Below are positions 17,384-24,424 of a DNA stretch of 35,412 bases, piece after piece. Within the stretch, counting starts at the first letter, position 1; the number at the start of each line of letters is the position of its first letter. Location: IMG/VR virus record IMGVR_UViG_3300036846_000667, positions 1 through 35,412 of that record; one strand, 5' to 3'. The notes beneath the pieces were generated by a model. That model did no database searches. It saw only the letters and a program-made list of their open reading frames with translations, and was not told where the DNA came from. The stretch comes from a virus. The position numbers were made by a program, and so were the translations under genes.

Positions 17384-17580
17384 GCTGCGGAAGGCTTCGA
17401 GGCCGCGTGCTCGATCGGGCGGGCGAGCACATCGACGAGGAAGATCACGCTCGTCTCCGGGAAGGGCCGCGCTCGGATCGTCTGCGCTTCGAGATCCAGC
17501 TCGGCGAGCAGCTCCTCGACGGACTCGATCGCTTCCCGATCCGACGCGTAGCCCGACACCCAGAGCGTGAATGCGGTCAT
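17371..17580 (-). CDS. hypothetical protein, last gene of leftward operon
   Basis: A 69-residue protein (start at 17580, reading leftward) beginning MTAFTLWVSGYASDREA, with an acidic helical middle and LDLEAQTIRARPFPETSVIF. A GGAGGAGG ribosome site lies just upstream. It ends 13 bases inside the oppositely oriented transglycosylase gene, with no room for a terminator between them. Longer in-frame versions run through the preceding gene in the wrong frame. I do not recognise the family. Confidence 0.65.
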   Translation of the reverse strand: MTAFTLWVSGYASDREAIESVEELLAELDLEAQTIRARPFPETSVIFLVDVLARPIEHAASKPSAAHPQ

Positions 17581-17591
17581 GGTCCCTCCTC

Positions 17592-17859
17592 CTAGTTCTC
17601 GCTCATCCACAAGCCCTGCCCGAGCGGCGTGCAGCGGATCCCGCTGTCGCCGTCGAACACGACGATGCAGATCGCTTCGCCTTCGGAGAGCTGCTCCTCG
17701 ATCGCGGCCGCGTCGGCTGCTGCGGTCACCGCCTCGTCGCCGTCCGTCATCTTCCGTTCGAGGGAGGAGCCTCCCATCCGGCCCGTACACATGGACGACG
17801 AGCCCATCCGGTGCGCCATGAGGAGGGATCCTCTTCGGCCCCGGCCGGAACAGCGTCAT
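17592..17859 (-). pseudogene. hypothetical gene with an apparent one-base frameshift
   Basis: Reading leftward, a start at 17859 overlaps the stop of the preceding gene (ATGA), like most genes in this operon. It gives a sensible opening (MTLFRPGPKRIPPHGAPDG, LVVHVYGPDGR). That frame then degenerates into Arg-rich sequence, while the adjacent frame becomes protein-like (ERKMTDGDEAVTAAADAAA, CIVVFDGDSGIRC) and stops at 17592. The total of 268 bases is one more than a multiple of three. The switch lies near GGGAGGAGCCTCCC (17762-17775), a self-complementary stretch prone to indel error. Removing one C would give a single 88-residue protein. A programmed shift is possible but less likely. Confidence 0.55.
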
Positions 17860-18005
17860 CGCTCCGCCCAATACCAGCGGCGAGTGCGCGCACGCGCTCC
17901 GCGATGCGAGCAGGAGGCACGGATCCAGCGGCGGCCCGCTCGCGCAGGCACGCCGATCCGCCCGAGAATCCGGACGCGCGGACTGCCGCGGAAGGGACCG
18001 CTCAT
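17856..18005 (-). CDS. small Arg-rich protein, unknown function
   Basis: A 49-residue leftward ORF whose ATG overlaps the stop of the upstream gene (ATGA at 18005-18002) and whose stop overlaps the next start. It is very basic (about one third Arg) with two Trp near the end (RRWYWAER). The chained overlaps support translation, but the composition could be a by-product of GC-rich sequence, so confidence is moderate. Confidence 0.45.
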   Translation of the reverse strand: MSGPFRGSPRVRILGRIGVPARAGRRWIRASCSHRGARARTRRWYWAER

Positions 18006-18301
18006 CGCTCCGCCTCCTTCAGCGCGACGAACATCTCATGCTCGCGGGCGCTCCCGCGATCGAGCATCTCGAAGAGCCAGCGCCGATCCGGGACCGAGAG
18101 CGGATCATCCGTCAGGAAGTTCTCTCCGTGGACGACGAGCTGCTCCGCAAGCTCGCACAGCTCCATCACCGCGCGGCCCGGATTCGAGCCCATCCCGACG
18201 AGCGCTCCTCCGAGATACCACGGCTCTCCCTCCCGCATGAAGACCGCCGCGTAGCAAGCGTCGGGCGCGTGCCACTGGATCTTTACGTCGAGGTCGCTCA
18301 T
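18002..18301 (-). CDS. hypothetical protein
   Basis: A 99-residue leftward protein starting MSDLDVKIQWHAPDACYAAV. The middle reads GEPWYLGGALVGMGSNPGRA and then a helical stretch VMELCELAEQLVVHG, resembling small actinophage proteins of unknown role that occur in early operons. Start and stop overlap the adjacent genes by four bases each. Confidence 0.75.
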   Translation of the reverse strand: MSDLDVKIQWHAPDACYAAVFMREGEPWYLGGALVGMGSNPGRAVMELCELAEQLVVHGENFLTDDPLSVPDRRWLFEMLDRGSAREHEMFVALKEAER

Positions 18302-18498
18302 GGCTGGAGATCCGTCGAGATCAGCTCGACCGCGAACTCCGACTCCTCTTCGTGCTCGTCATCCTGCGCGTAGATCTCGCCCATCCCTTGCAGCTCATCG
18401 TCGAACGCTTCGCGCACCGCGTCAGGATCGCACGGCGGTCCCTCCTGGCGCTGGATCTCGAACACGGCGACGATCCGGATCGGTTTCCCTGGCATCAT
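18298..18498 (-). CDS. hypothetical acidic protein
   Basis: A 66-residue leftward protein. A strand-forming start (KPIRIVAVFEIQRQEG) is followed by an acidic helical region (DDELQGMGEIYAQDDEHEEE) and a final strand. It overlaps both neighbours by four bases. No family recognised. Confidence 0.68.
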   Translation of the reverse strand: MMPGKPIRIVAVFEIQRQEGPPCDPDAVREAFDDELQGMGEIYAQDDEHEEESEFAVELISTDLQP

Positions 18499-19655
18499 TC
18501 CTCCTCGGCTCGCTGGTCGTCATGCTCCCGGAACACGCGCACATGTTCGATCTTCGAGAGCGGAGCATCCTCCGGTCCTCGCCAATGCGCGGCGATCCAC
18601 GTCGGGCGACGGTACGCAAGCTTCGGCCCATAAGCCTGCCGCCGCCAGTGGCCCGACACCAGGAAGCGGACGTGGAGCTTGCGATGCTCGCTCTGCTCCT
18701 CCGCGCTCTTCGTCGCAGGAGCGTGGGCGCGGGATATGTCGATGATCTGCACGTCCGGTGCGGAGAGGCCCGCACGCTGCGCTCTCCTGCGCTCGCCGCG
18801 CGGCGCGCGCTCCTCCCGCGCTTGCACGATGCCGGGCTGCGAGAGGAGCAGCCAGAGCGCGGCGAGCCTGCGCCGATCTTCCATCACGGAGTCGAAGCCG
18901 TCGCCGTAGCGGAGCGCCAGGTTCTCCGGCTCTCCATCCTGGTCGTCGAAGCCTGCGAGGAGATCGTCGGTGAGCGCTCTCCCGATTACCCAATCGGCGC
19001 GGCCGAGCGGAGCCCAGATATCTCCGTGCAAGCTTGCGGAGATCCCGCGCTCGTCCGGGCTCCAGTCGCTCGGCATCGCCTGCGAGATCGCTCCGCTCGC
19101 GATCGCGAGTTGCAGCTCCTCGCCGTTCATGCCCATGTCAGCGTTGAGCTTCCGGTAGCTGACGATCCCGATCCCTGGGCGGGGGCCGATGCGCGCGTGT
19201 GGCTTGCGCGCGTGCAGCCGCACGATCTGCTCCGCTTTCGGTTCGAGCCCGAGCAGGATCGGAGCCCACGCGATCGCGTCCACTTGGATCTGCTCTCCGC
19301 TCTGCGCGTCGATTCCCGTCAGCGGCTTCTCGAAGACGACGAGGCCGTGCTCGCGCGGCATTAGCTCCCGCTCGCAGATCGTCTCATCCGGGAGCGTCTG
19401 CTCCGCCGAGAGGAGCAGGTCGCACATCTCCGGTGTGATCCACCACAGCGATGCTTCCGTGAGCGCGTACCGCTGCCAGACGGGCTCCTGGACCGCGGCG
19501 AGATGCGACTGCTCCCTCGACATGTGCGCGGCGGTCATGGAGTACGGGCCGTCGTCGCGCCAGCCGCGCAGCAACGCCTCCCGGAGCTTCGGTACGTCAC
19601 GCGGCCCGGAGATCCGCAGCGCCGAGCCCGAGAGGTTGAGATACGAGTCATCCAT
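18495..19655 (-). CDS. 386-residue protein, possible distant AcrVA2-like relative
   Basis: First and largest gene of the leftward operon. A helical N-terminus holds SLWWITPEMCDLLLSAEQ and LPDETICERELMPREHGLVV. The centre (residues ~150-260) has no motif I know. The C-terminus has VQIIDISRAHAP and a block SGHWRRQAYGP ... RRPTWIAAHWRGPEDAPL. The LPD.T...LMP...GLV stretch and the terminal GHW block recall the anti-CRISPR AcrVA2, which has distant relatives in many phages. I cannot run a profile search, so this is a hypothesis. It starts 9 bases from an operator-like dyad; a -10-like TATCCT six bases before the ATG suggests a leaderless transcript. Confidence 0.75.
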   Translation of the reverse strand: MDDSYLNLSGSALRISGPRDVPKLREALLRGWRDDGPYSMTAAHMSREQSHLAAVQEPVWQRYALTEASLWWITPEMCDLLLSAEQTLPDETICERELMPREHGLVVFEKPLTGIDAQSGEQIQVDAIAWAPILLGLEPKAEQIVRLHARKPHARIGPRPGIGIVSYRKLNADMGMNGEELQLAIASGAISQAMPSDWSPDERGISASLHGDIWAPLGRADWVIGRALTDDLLAGFDDQDGEPENLALRYGDGFDSVMEDRRRLAALWLLLSQPGIVQAREERAPRGERRRAQRAGLSAPDVQIIDISRAHAPATKSAEEQSEHRKLHVRFLVSGHWRRQAYGPKLAYRRPTWIAAHWRGPEDAPLSKIEHVRVFREHDDQRAEEE

Positions 19656-19663
19656 GCCTGGAG

Positions 19664-19684
19664 GATATGAGTCCTTCGCATATC
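19664..19684. promoter_or_regulatory. operator-like dyad upstream of the leftward operon
   Basis: GATATG, nine bases, CATATC: a 21-bp dyad ending nine bases from the ATG at 19655. Read leftward it contains ATATGCG-N6-TCATATC, identical in those 14 positions to the site in front of the repressor gene. Confidence 0.7.
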
Positions 19685-19717
19685 GCGAAAGAGCTGGGTC
19701 GCAGGAGCGCTCCCTCC

Positions 19718-19735
19718 CGGTCGGATATCCGACCG
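19718..19735. repeat. perfect 18-bp palindrome
   Basis: CGGTCGGATATCCGACCG is its own reverse complement, without a spacer. It lies 34 bases from the operator-like dyad in the divergent control region and differs from the ATG-N9-CAT sites. A binding site for a second dimeric regulator is plausible. Confidence 0.65.
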
Positions 19736-19961
19736 CGGCGCGGTCCGAGCACGCGCCGAGATCGGGCAGGAGAGCGGCGGGAGGGGCGTCAGAGCGGCGC
19801 TCGGCGCGTGCTCCTCCGCTCCTGCGGGGGCGCAGGACCGGCCTCTGAGGCGGGATCCAGCAGGGAGCAGCTCCGGGAGCGCTCCGAGCTGGCCGAGCTG
19901 CGCTCGATCAGGAGCGGATCCCTGCTCCTCCAGCGCTGGAGCGAGCGGGAGCCTTCGCACC

Positions 19962-19990
19962 TTGCGGGTATCGCTTCCAATAGCTACTCT
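19962..19990 (+). promoter_or_regulatory. rightward early promoter candidate
   Basis: TTGCGG, 17 bases, TACTCT resembles a sigma-70-type promoter in the right place to transcribe the genes from 20071. It lies 23 bases before a TATG-N9-CATA dyad, consistent with repression from downstream. Confidence 0.45.
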
Positions 19991-20013
19991 GTGCGAAGGG
20001 ATGGAGCATCTCC

Positions 20014-20032
20014 ATATGAGCTATCGGCATAC
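20014..20032. promoter_or_regulatory. operator-like dyad before the rightward early operon
   Basis: ATATG, nine bases, CATAC. On the opposite strand it reads GTATGCCGAT...CTCATAT, sharing TATGCCGAT with the site before the Cro-like gene and CTCATAT with the leftward-operon site. The arms are imperfect at the ends. Confidence 0.5.
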
Positions 20033-20070
20033 AGGGCCGGAGCGATCCCTCTGCCGCAAGGAGCAGGAGC

Positions 20071-20508
20071 ATGGAACCGACCACCGCATACACGATCTTC
20101 CGGAACCCGGAGATCCACGATCTTGGCATCCTCTGGCACGGAGGATCCACCTTCTCGATCTGCTCGCTCAACTACGACGGGCTCGTCGAAGCCGCGAGCG
20201 AGATCGACGCCTTCACCTCCTACGGGACTGCGGATGAGGAGGAGCACCCGACCTTCGCGGAAGCGCAAGCGATCGCGCACCGCCACTTCGCGGAGATGCT
20301 CCACGGATCTCCGGAGGAGCAGAAAGCCGCTCCGAACATGGTGACGCGGCGCACGCGCTGCGAGATCCTCCGCGAGCAAGAGCAAGCGGAGGAGCAGCTC
20401 TCCGAGATGCCCGCCGACGCGTATCGCTTCGAGATGCAGGGATGGACGATGAGCTTCGAGCTTGCTCCTCGCTGCGAGGATCCCTCCTGCGATATCTGCA
20501 ACGGATGA
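20071..20508 (+). CDS. hypothetical protein, first gene of rightward early operon
   Basis: A 145-residue protein with a good AAGGAGCAGG ribosome site. It starts MEPTTAYTIFRNPEIHDLG, has a polar helical centre (EEQKAAPNMVTRRTRCEIL) and ends in a small Cys cluster, CEDPSCDICNG, that could bind a metal. No known family recognised. It leads the operon that contains the integrase. Confidence 0.72.
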   Translation: MEPTTAYTIFRNPEIHDLGILWHGGSTFSICSLNYDGLVEAASEIDAFTSYGTADEEEHPTFAEAQAIAHRHFAEMLHGSPEEQKAAPNMVTRRTRCEILREQEQAEEQLSEMPADAYRFEMQGWTMSFELAPRCEDPSCDICNG

Positions 20509-20580
20509 CAGCGGATGCCCCATCGCTTCGAGCGGTGGGGCTTTCCGGTGCAATCCCCGCACCAGCGACAAGGAGCAGCA
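20509..20580 (+). promoter_or_regulatory. structured leader with alternative hairpins
   Basis: This 72-base spacer can form an 11-bp hairpin with a three-base loop (20517-20541; one G-U pair) followed directly by CTTTCC, resembling an intrinsic attenuator. A second hairpin, GGTGC-loop-GCACC (20547-20563), lies before the ribosome site of the next gene. GGTGGGG in hairpin 1 can instead pair with CCCC and ACC of hairpin 2, so the two could be mutually exclusive. It is not a tRNA: there is no acceptor stem or canonical T-loop. Confidence 0.5.
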
Positions 20581-20784
20581 ATGAGCACACCGAAGCATCC
20601 GGAGATCGTGGTCGAGATGATCGGAGAAGACGGGAACGCCTTCGCGATCATCGGACGCGTACACCGAGCGATGAAGCGAGCGGGCCTCGATCGGAGCGAG
20701 ATCGAGCGCTTCGACGAGGAAGCGATGGAGGGCGATTACGACCAGCTCCTCGCGACCGTCATGCAATGGGTGGAGGTCGCATGA
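20581..20784 (+). CDS. small conserved phage protein
   Basis: A 67-residue protein with an AAGGAGCAG ribosome site. The sequence PEIVVEMIGEDGNAFAIIGR followed by VHRAMKRAGLD and GDYDQLLATVMQWV belongs to a small family widespread in phages of many hosts, whose function is not established to my knowledge. An in-frame ATG at 20515 would add residues encoded by the leader hairpin and is rejected. The stop overlaps the next start (ATGA). Confidence 0.8.
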   Translation: MSTPKHPEIVVEMIGEDGNAFAIIGRVHRAMKRAGLDRSEIERFDEEAMEGDYDQLLATVMQWVEVA

Positions 20785-21068
20785 GCCCCGCCACTTGGAT
20801 CAGCGAGCAGACGCACGCGGCGGGCTGCGCTGCGTGCGATGAAGCATCCCGGAAGGCGATCACGATCGCGACCGCTACCGGGAGCAGGAGCGCGAGCTAC
20901 ACGGAAGCCGGGAACTGCGGCGCACGCGTGACGCGCAAGTGCGAGTGGTACGCGCTCTGCGATCAGAGCGCAGCCGGTACGACGCCGCATCCGATCCTGG
21001 GCGCGGTCCCGATCTGCGAGAGCTGCGCTGCGAAGCACGGCCTCACCATCTCGAAGGAGGAGCAATGA
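20781..21068 (+). CDS. Cys-rich, probable zinc-binding protein
   Basis: A 95-residue protein starting in an ATGA overlap. It holds CAAC near residue 16 and a later set, CEWYALC and ICESC, separated by ~20 residues, consistent with a zinc ribbon. It lies directly upstream of the integrase and overlaps it by four bases. Function unknown; DNA or protein binding is likely for such small zinc proteins. Confidence 0.7.
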   Translation: MSPATWISEQTHAAGCAACDEASRKAITIATATGSRSASYTEAGNCGARVTRKCEWYALCDQSAAGTTPHPILGAVPICESCAAKHGLTISKEEQ

Positions 21069-22519
21069 GCACACGCCGCGAACGTGAGCGGAGGCAGCCC
21101 CGAAAGGCTGCCCCTCGCTCTGCTGCCGCAAGGACGGTCAGCGCGTCCGATCCTACGCGCCGCGTCGGGATCTCGATCCGGATCAGCGTCGATCGGCCCG
21201 GAGAGATCTCGACGGAGATGCAAGAAGCCGCAGGCCGCGCCTACTGCAAAGCGAATCCCGGATGGGAGGTCGTGGAGGTCGCGATCGACCGCGGGAAAAG
21301 CGCGTACAAGGAGACGAGCCACCGGCCGGGCCTGGAGCGCCTGCTAGGGATGCTCGAAGCGGGAGCGATCGACACGCTGCTGGTCTACCGGCTCGATCGG
21401 CTCTCCCGCTCGACGATCCACTTCGCGAAGATCTGGCAGCGGATCGAGCAAGCGGGCGGCGAGTTCGTCTCCGTCTCCGAGAAGTTCGATACGACGAGCG
21501 CGATCGGCCGAGCGATGCTCCAGATCTCCATCGTCTTCGCCGAGCTGGAGAGCGGGATCAAAGCGGAGCGGACGACCGACTGGCACAACCACCGCAACCT
21601 GGAGCGGGCGCGCCCCGCAGGCGCGCGCATGTTCGGCTACTCGAAGGAGAAGAAGATCCTCCCGCTCGAAGCGGGCGTGCTCCGCAAGTACGCGCAAGCG
21701 ATCCTCTCCGGAGCATCCACCGCAGGCTTCGAGGAGGAGTGGGAGCAGCAAGAGATCCGCACCCCGCGCGGGTCGCGTCTCACGCGGCGAGCGCTCCGCA
21801 CGACGCTCCTCAACCCGCATGTCGCCGCGCTACGCGATTACGGGAACGGGAAGCTCGAAGCCGCGACCTGGAAGGCGATCATCCCGCCCGCCGATTGGGA
21901 GCAGCTCTGCGAGATCCTCGACGATCCTTCCCGGAGAGCGAACCCGGTCGAAGGTGCGACGCGCGCCAAGTATCTGCTCACCGGCCTGCTCACCTGCGGA
22001 CGCTGCGGAGCGAAGATGTTCAACCTCAACCACAAGACGCAGGGGCGGCGGTACCGCTGCAACAAGAGCAGCGGCAAGGGCGGGAACTGCGGCGCGTGCT
22101 CCATCGACGCAGAGATCGCCGACGAGGTTGTTCTCGGAGCGCTCCTCGATCGGCTGGGCGCGTCGGATCTCGAAGGGATCACCAGCGGGGTGAACCCGGA
22201 GGATGCGGTGCGCTCGATCGAGCGGGAGCTGGAGCAGCTCGCGACGATGAAGGCGAGCGGCGATATCGAGTTCGCCGAGTGGGAGATCATGCGGCGCGGG
22301 ATGAGCGAGCGGCTCGAAGCCGCCCGCGAGTTCGCGGCGCGGCCGCGTGCGCTCGCAGTCGATCTCGCTCGCTTCGAGGAGGAGCCGCTCGCGGCGAAAC
22401 GGATGCTGATCCAGTGGGCGTTCGAGCAGCTCACGGTCACGGCGTTCGTACCGGGAGGCGATCCTGCGCTGCGGATCGCGCCGACGCCGCGCCGGGAGGA
22501 GGAGGCGCTCGCCGCGTAG
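21065..22519 (+). CDS. int: large serine recombinase (phage integrase)
   Basis: A 484-residue large serine integrase that recombines attP with attB and makes the phage temperate. The catalytic domain has VGISIRISVDRPGE with nucleophile Ser41, a VYRLDRLSRS arginine motif (~120) and SIVFAELESGIKAERT (~170). A recombinase domain and a zinc ribbon (CGRCGAKM ... RCN ... CGAC, ~310-345) follow, with a coiled-coil region after that. Length is typical. The start at 21065 overlaps the preceding stop (ATGA) after an AAGGAGG-like site. A strong terminator follows. attP is expected nearby but cannot be identified from sequence alone. Confidence 0.95.
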   Translation: MSTRRERERRQPRKAAPRSAAARTVSASDPTRRVGISIRISVDRPGEISTEMQEAAGRAYCKANPGWEVVEVAIDRGKSAYKETSHRPGLERLLGMLEAGAIDTLLVYRLDRLSRSTIHFAKIWQRIEQAGGEFVSVSEKFDTTSAIGRAMLQISIVFAELESGIKAERTTDWHNHRNLERARPAGARMFGYSKEKKILPLEAGVLRKYAQAILSGASTAGFEEEWEQQEIRTPRGSRLTRRALRTTLLNPHVAALRDYGNGKLEAATWKAIIPPADWEQLCEILDDPSRRANPVEGATRAKYLLTGLLTCGRCGAKMFNLNHKTQGRRYRCNKSSGKGGNCGACSIDAEIADEVVLGALLDRLGASDLEGITSGVNPEDAVRSIERELEQLATMKASGDIEFAEWEIMRRGMSERLEAAREFAARPRALAVDLARFEEEPLAAKRMLIQWAFEQLTVTAFVPGGDPALRIAPTPRREEEALAA

Positions 22520-22551
22520 CACGCGCGCACGCGCAGAGCAAGCAAACAAAC

Positions 22552-22582
22552 GGGAGCGGATCCGAACCTCGGATCCGCTCCC
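22552..22582 (+). terminator. strong hairpin terminator after the integrase
   Basis: A perfect 14-bp stem (GGGAGCGGATCCGA and its complement) with a three-base loop, followed by CTCCTTTAT. It lies 33 bases after the integrase stop and ends the rightward early transcript before a new promoter. Confidence 0.85.
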
Positions 22583-22596
22583 TCCTTTATGACGCC

Positions 22597-22625
22597 TTGA
22601 CATGCCGCTAGCGTCCCGATACACA
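22597..22625 (+). promoter_or_regulatory. promoter with consensus -35
   Basis: TTGACA, 17 bases, TACACA, directly after the terminator and 55 bases before the gene at 22681. The -35 is a perfect consensus and the -10 is partial. Confidence 0.55.
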
Positions 22626-22680
22626 CAACCGCGGCGACGGGCGACGCCACCCCTGGGGTCGGTGGGGAGGGATCTCGACG

Positions 22681-23043
22681 ATGGACGAAGGCAGCGCCCG
22701 CCCTTCAGAGGTACACGCGTACGCGCTGCGCGTGCTCGCGCAGGAGATGAGCCGCCAAGCGTTCTGCCTGCTCGCTGCGCTGGAGCAGGAGCAGCAGGAG
22801 CGCGAGCGGGAGGACGGGCAGGTGCGAGATCCGATCCTCCTCGCGCAGCAAGAAGCGGAGCGGTGGGATGAGCTACGCGCATCCGGACGCGCGGCGCGCG
22901 CGTTCACCAACCGCGGCGAGCCCTCCCGCCTGTGCGACGCGCTGGTCGCATGGATCATCTCCGCAACGGAATGTCACGCCTCCCGCATCGCGCTCGTCGA
23001 GCGCGAGCAGCCGGAGCGCTCGCCCCGCAGGATCAGACCGTAG
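22681..23043 (+). CDS. hypothetical helical protein
   Basis: A 120-residue protein with its own promoter and a GGGAGG site 11 bases before the ATG. It is mainly helical and rich in Gln, Glu and Arg in the middle (LEQEQQEREREDGQV), with a Cys-containing C-terminal half. It is a single-gene transcript between the integrase terminator and the leftward repressor operon, whose last gene it meets with an 11-base overlap. Such an isolated, constitutively promoted gene beside int could be a lysogenic-conversion gene; this is speculation. Confidence 0.6.
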   Translation: MDEGSARPSEVHAYALRVLAQEMSRQAFCLLAALEQEQQEREREDGQVRDPILLAQQEAERWDELRASGRAARAFTNRGEPSRLCDALVAWIISATECHASRIALVEREQPERSPRRIRP

Positions 23044-23599
23044 GGCGACGCGGGATCGCAGCATCCCGCAGCACGTCCGCAGGGACGCCCATCTCCCGGA
23101 ACGCCTCGTAGCTGATCGGAGCCTTCCGGCTCGCAGCCCACGCGGCCGCGTGCGCGATGAAGATCGAGCGGTCCTGCTCATCCGGCCCAGGCGCTCCCTC
23201 CCGCACGCGGGCGACCGCGGCGCGCAGATCCCGGATCCGCTGCCGCAGCTCCAGCTCCGCGACGGCGCTGCCCGTCTCCGAGATCCTCCCGACGAGCTTC
23301 TCGATCGCCCGGTCGATGACCTCCGGATCGGCCGTGCTCTGCGGGAAGCCTGGGAGCGCTCCGAGCGTGACCACGTTCGAGCGGCGCGGCTTGCGCCCGC
23401 TCTCATCCCGGATCCGCACGGAGTCGAGATAGCGGGAGATCGCCCGCGTGACCTTCGAGCCGGTCAGCTCCGCAGGAGGAGCAGCTCCCTCGCCCCCTGC
23501 TCCTGCTGCTGCGGCGGCAGCTCGCTGCGCTTCCTTCCTGCGCTTGTACCCGCGCTGATACTCGCGGTCGCGCGCCTTCGATTCCTCGCTCCTCGTCAC
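23033..23599 (-). CDS. hypothetical protein, possibly DNA-binding
   Basis: A 188-residue leftward protein starting at a GTG that overlaps the previous stop (GTGA). The N-terminal 30 residues are strongly basic (RDREYQRGYKRRKEAQR). An Ala/Gly-rich linker and a helical C-terminal region (VIDRAIEKLVGRISE, ELRQRIRDLRAAVARV) follow. I do not recognise the family. Being co-transcribed with the repressor, it may be expressed in lysogens. Confidence 0.68.
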   Translation of the reverse strand: MTRSEESKARDREYQRGYKRRKEAQRAAAAAAGAGGEGAAPPAELTGSKVTRAISRYLDSVRIRDESGRKPRRSNVVTLGALPGFPQSTADPEVIDRAIEKLVGRISETGSAVAELELRQRIRDLRAAVARVREGAPGPDEQDRSIFIAHAAAWAASRKAPISYEAFREMGVPADVLRDAAIPRRPTV

Positions 23600-23901
23600 C
23601 CTGCTCTCCTCTGTTGCCGCGTGCGCTCCCGCGCATCCGATCGGAGTTGCTTCAAGAGATCGAGGCGGAGCTGTTGACGCGTCGGCGTCTCATCCGCGCT
23701 CATCCGGTAATCGTCGGGATAGACGTACTGGCGGGTCGAGAGTTCCCCCAGCGAGTCGATCACGTCATGGCGTTCGCATCCGCAGCGGGAGCAGCGAAGA
23801 GAGAAGCGCATCCCCCATCCGGGCGGACGCTTGCCATGCGGGATGAACTCCTCCCACGCGTGGCCCCACGTTCGACACTTCTCGTAGTCGAGGCGGAGCA
23901 T
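23596..23901 (-). CDS. zinc-ribbon protein (actinophage CxxxGHxW family)
   Basis: A 101-residue leftward protein. CRTWGHAWEEF (~9-19) and LRCSRCGCERHDVIDSLG (~35-52), with RQYVYPDDYRM after it, form a pattern common in small actinophage zinc-ribbon proteins. The C-terminus is basic and helical. The start is uncertain: ATG at 23901 has a poor ribosome site, while TTG at 23916 has GAGAGG ten bases before it. It follows the repressor gene by 53 bases. Confidence 0.72.
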   Translation of the reverse strand: MLRLDYEKCRTWGHAWEEFIPHGKRPPGWGMRFSLRCSRCGCERHDVIDSLGELSTRQYVYPDDYRMSADETPTRQQLRLDLLKQLRSDARERTRQQRRAG

Positions 23902-23954
23902 GAATCGAGATGCCAAGGTGATCGTTCCTCTCGCCGAGCTTTGGATCGAGCTTG

Positions 23955-24332
23955 CTACGTCTCGGGCATCTCTAGAAGGCCCGCGTAGACGCGCTTGAGA
24001 ACTTCGCGCGCGAGCGGATGCAGCGCAGCATCGTTGTTGATTGCGTCGAGCGTCGAGTGCGGAGCGATCGCATAGCCCGCCTCGAAGAGCGCGCCGCGTC
24101 GCAGATTGAGCGCGTGCTCTAGCCGCGCGACCTGCTCGACAGTTGGGAGGCGGAGCCCGCGCTCGATCACCGAGATGGTCGCCTGGTCGATCCCGGAAGG
24201 TTCCGAGAGCTGCACCTGCGTGATATCGCCGCGGGCCAAGCGGAGCGCCGCGCCGAACTGGAGCGCGATCGCTTCGGGATCGACACCGGGGCCGTTGCCC
24301 TTCCGGGATCGCTTCGTGCTGTTCGATGCCAT
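23955..24332 (-). CDS. XRE-family repressor (CI-like)
   Basis: A 125-residue leftward regulator. A basic N-terminal tail is followed by a lambda-repressor-type helix-turn-helix (about 38-60: TQVQLSEPSGIDQATISVIE, then RGLRLPTVEQVARLEHAL). The C-terminal ~50 residues have no protease-like Ser/Lys motif, so induction is probably not by RecA-stimulated self-cleavage. The start at 24332 is preferred over 24347 because the latter would lie inside the operator-like dyad 24337-24357. No Shine-Dalgarno is visible, so translation may be leaderless. Divergence from a second HTH gene identifies the lysogeny switch. Confidence 0.85.
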   Translation of the reverse strand: MASNSTKRSRKGNGPGVDPEAIALQFGAALRLARGDITQVQLSEPSGIDQATISVIERGLRLPTVEQVARLEHALNLRRGALFEAGYAIAPHSTLDAINNDAALHPLAREVLKRVYAGLLEMPET

Positions 24333-24336
24333 ACGA

Positions 24337-24357
24337 GATATGACCATAACGCATATT
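24337..24357. promoter_or_regulatory. operator-like dyad at the repressor promoter
   Basis: GATATG, nine bases, CATATT. It lies four bases upstream of the repressor ATG and shares ATATGCG-N6-TCATATC with the leftward-operon site. Autoregulation by the repressor is the natural reading. Confidence 0.7.
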
Positions 24358-24399
24358 GCCTGGTCGCGGCGAGGACGGTAGGAAAGGGAGCGGGATGCG

Positions 24400-24413
24400 C
24401 CCCCGATCGGGGG
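24400..24413. repeat. 14-bp GC-rich palindrome in the switch region
   Basis: CCCCCGATCGGGGG lies between the repressor and Cro-like genes, followed by GGGGATCGTCCCC-type symmetry. It could separate the divergent promoters or bind another factor. Confidence 0.5.
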
Positions 24414-24424
24414 ATCGTCCCCTC

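Larger units (their letters stand above)
19656..20070. promoter_or_regulatory. divergent intergenic control region (415 bases)
   Basis: No convincing gene lies here; the open frames are Arg/Ser-rich by-products of GC-rich sequence. It separates the leftward operon from the rightward early/integrase operon and holds two operator-like dyads (19664-19684 and 20014-20032), a perfect 18-bp palindrome (19718-19735), a hairpin TCCTGCG-GGGG-CGCAGGA (19820-19837) and a promoter candidate (19962-19990). The rest shows nothing specific. It could also hold attP, but nothing marks it. Confidence 0.7.

Noticed and set aside
19667-20344. Rightward open frame across the divergent control region
   Set aside because: Ser/Arg-rich, no ribosome site, and it continues out of frame through the gene at 20071.
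20545-20565. tRNA T-arm (GGTGCAATCCCCGCACC)
   Set aside because: The loop does not read TTC, the stem register is wrong, and no acceptor, D or anticodon arms surround it.
20515-20580. Earlier start for the 67-residue protein
   Set aside because: The added residues would be encoded by the leader hairpins; the strong ribosome site favours 20581.
22520-22680. attP core next to the integrase
   Set aside because: The region is clearly a terminator and promoter; without the bacterial attB no core can be told apart from background.
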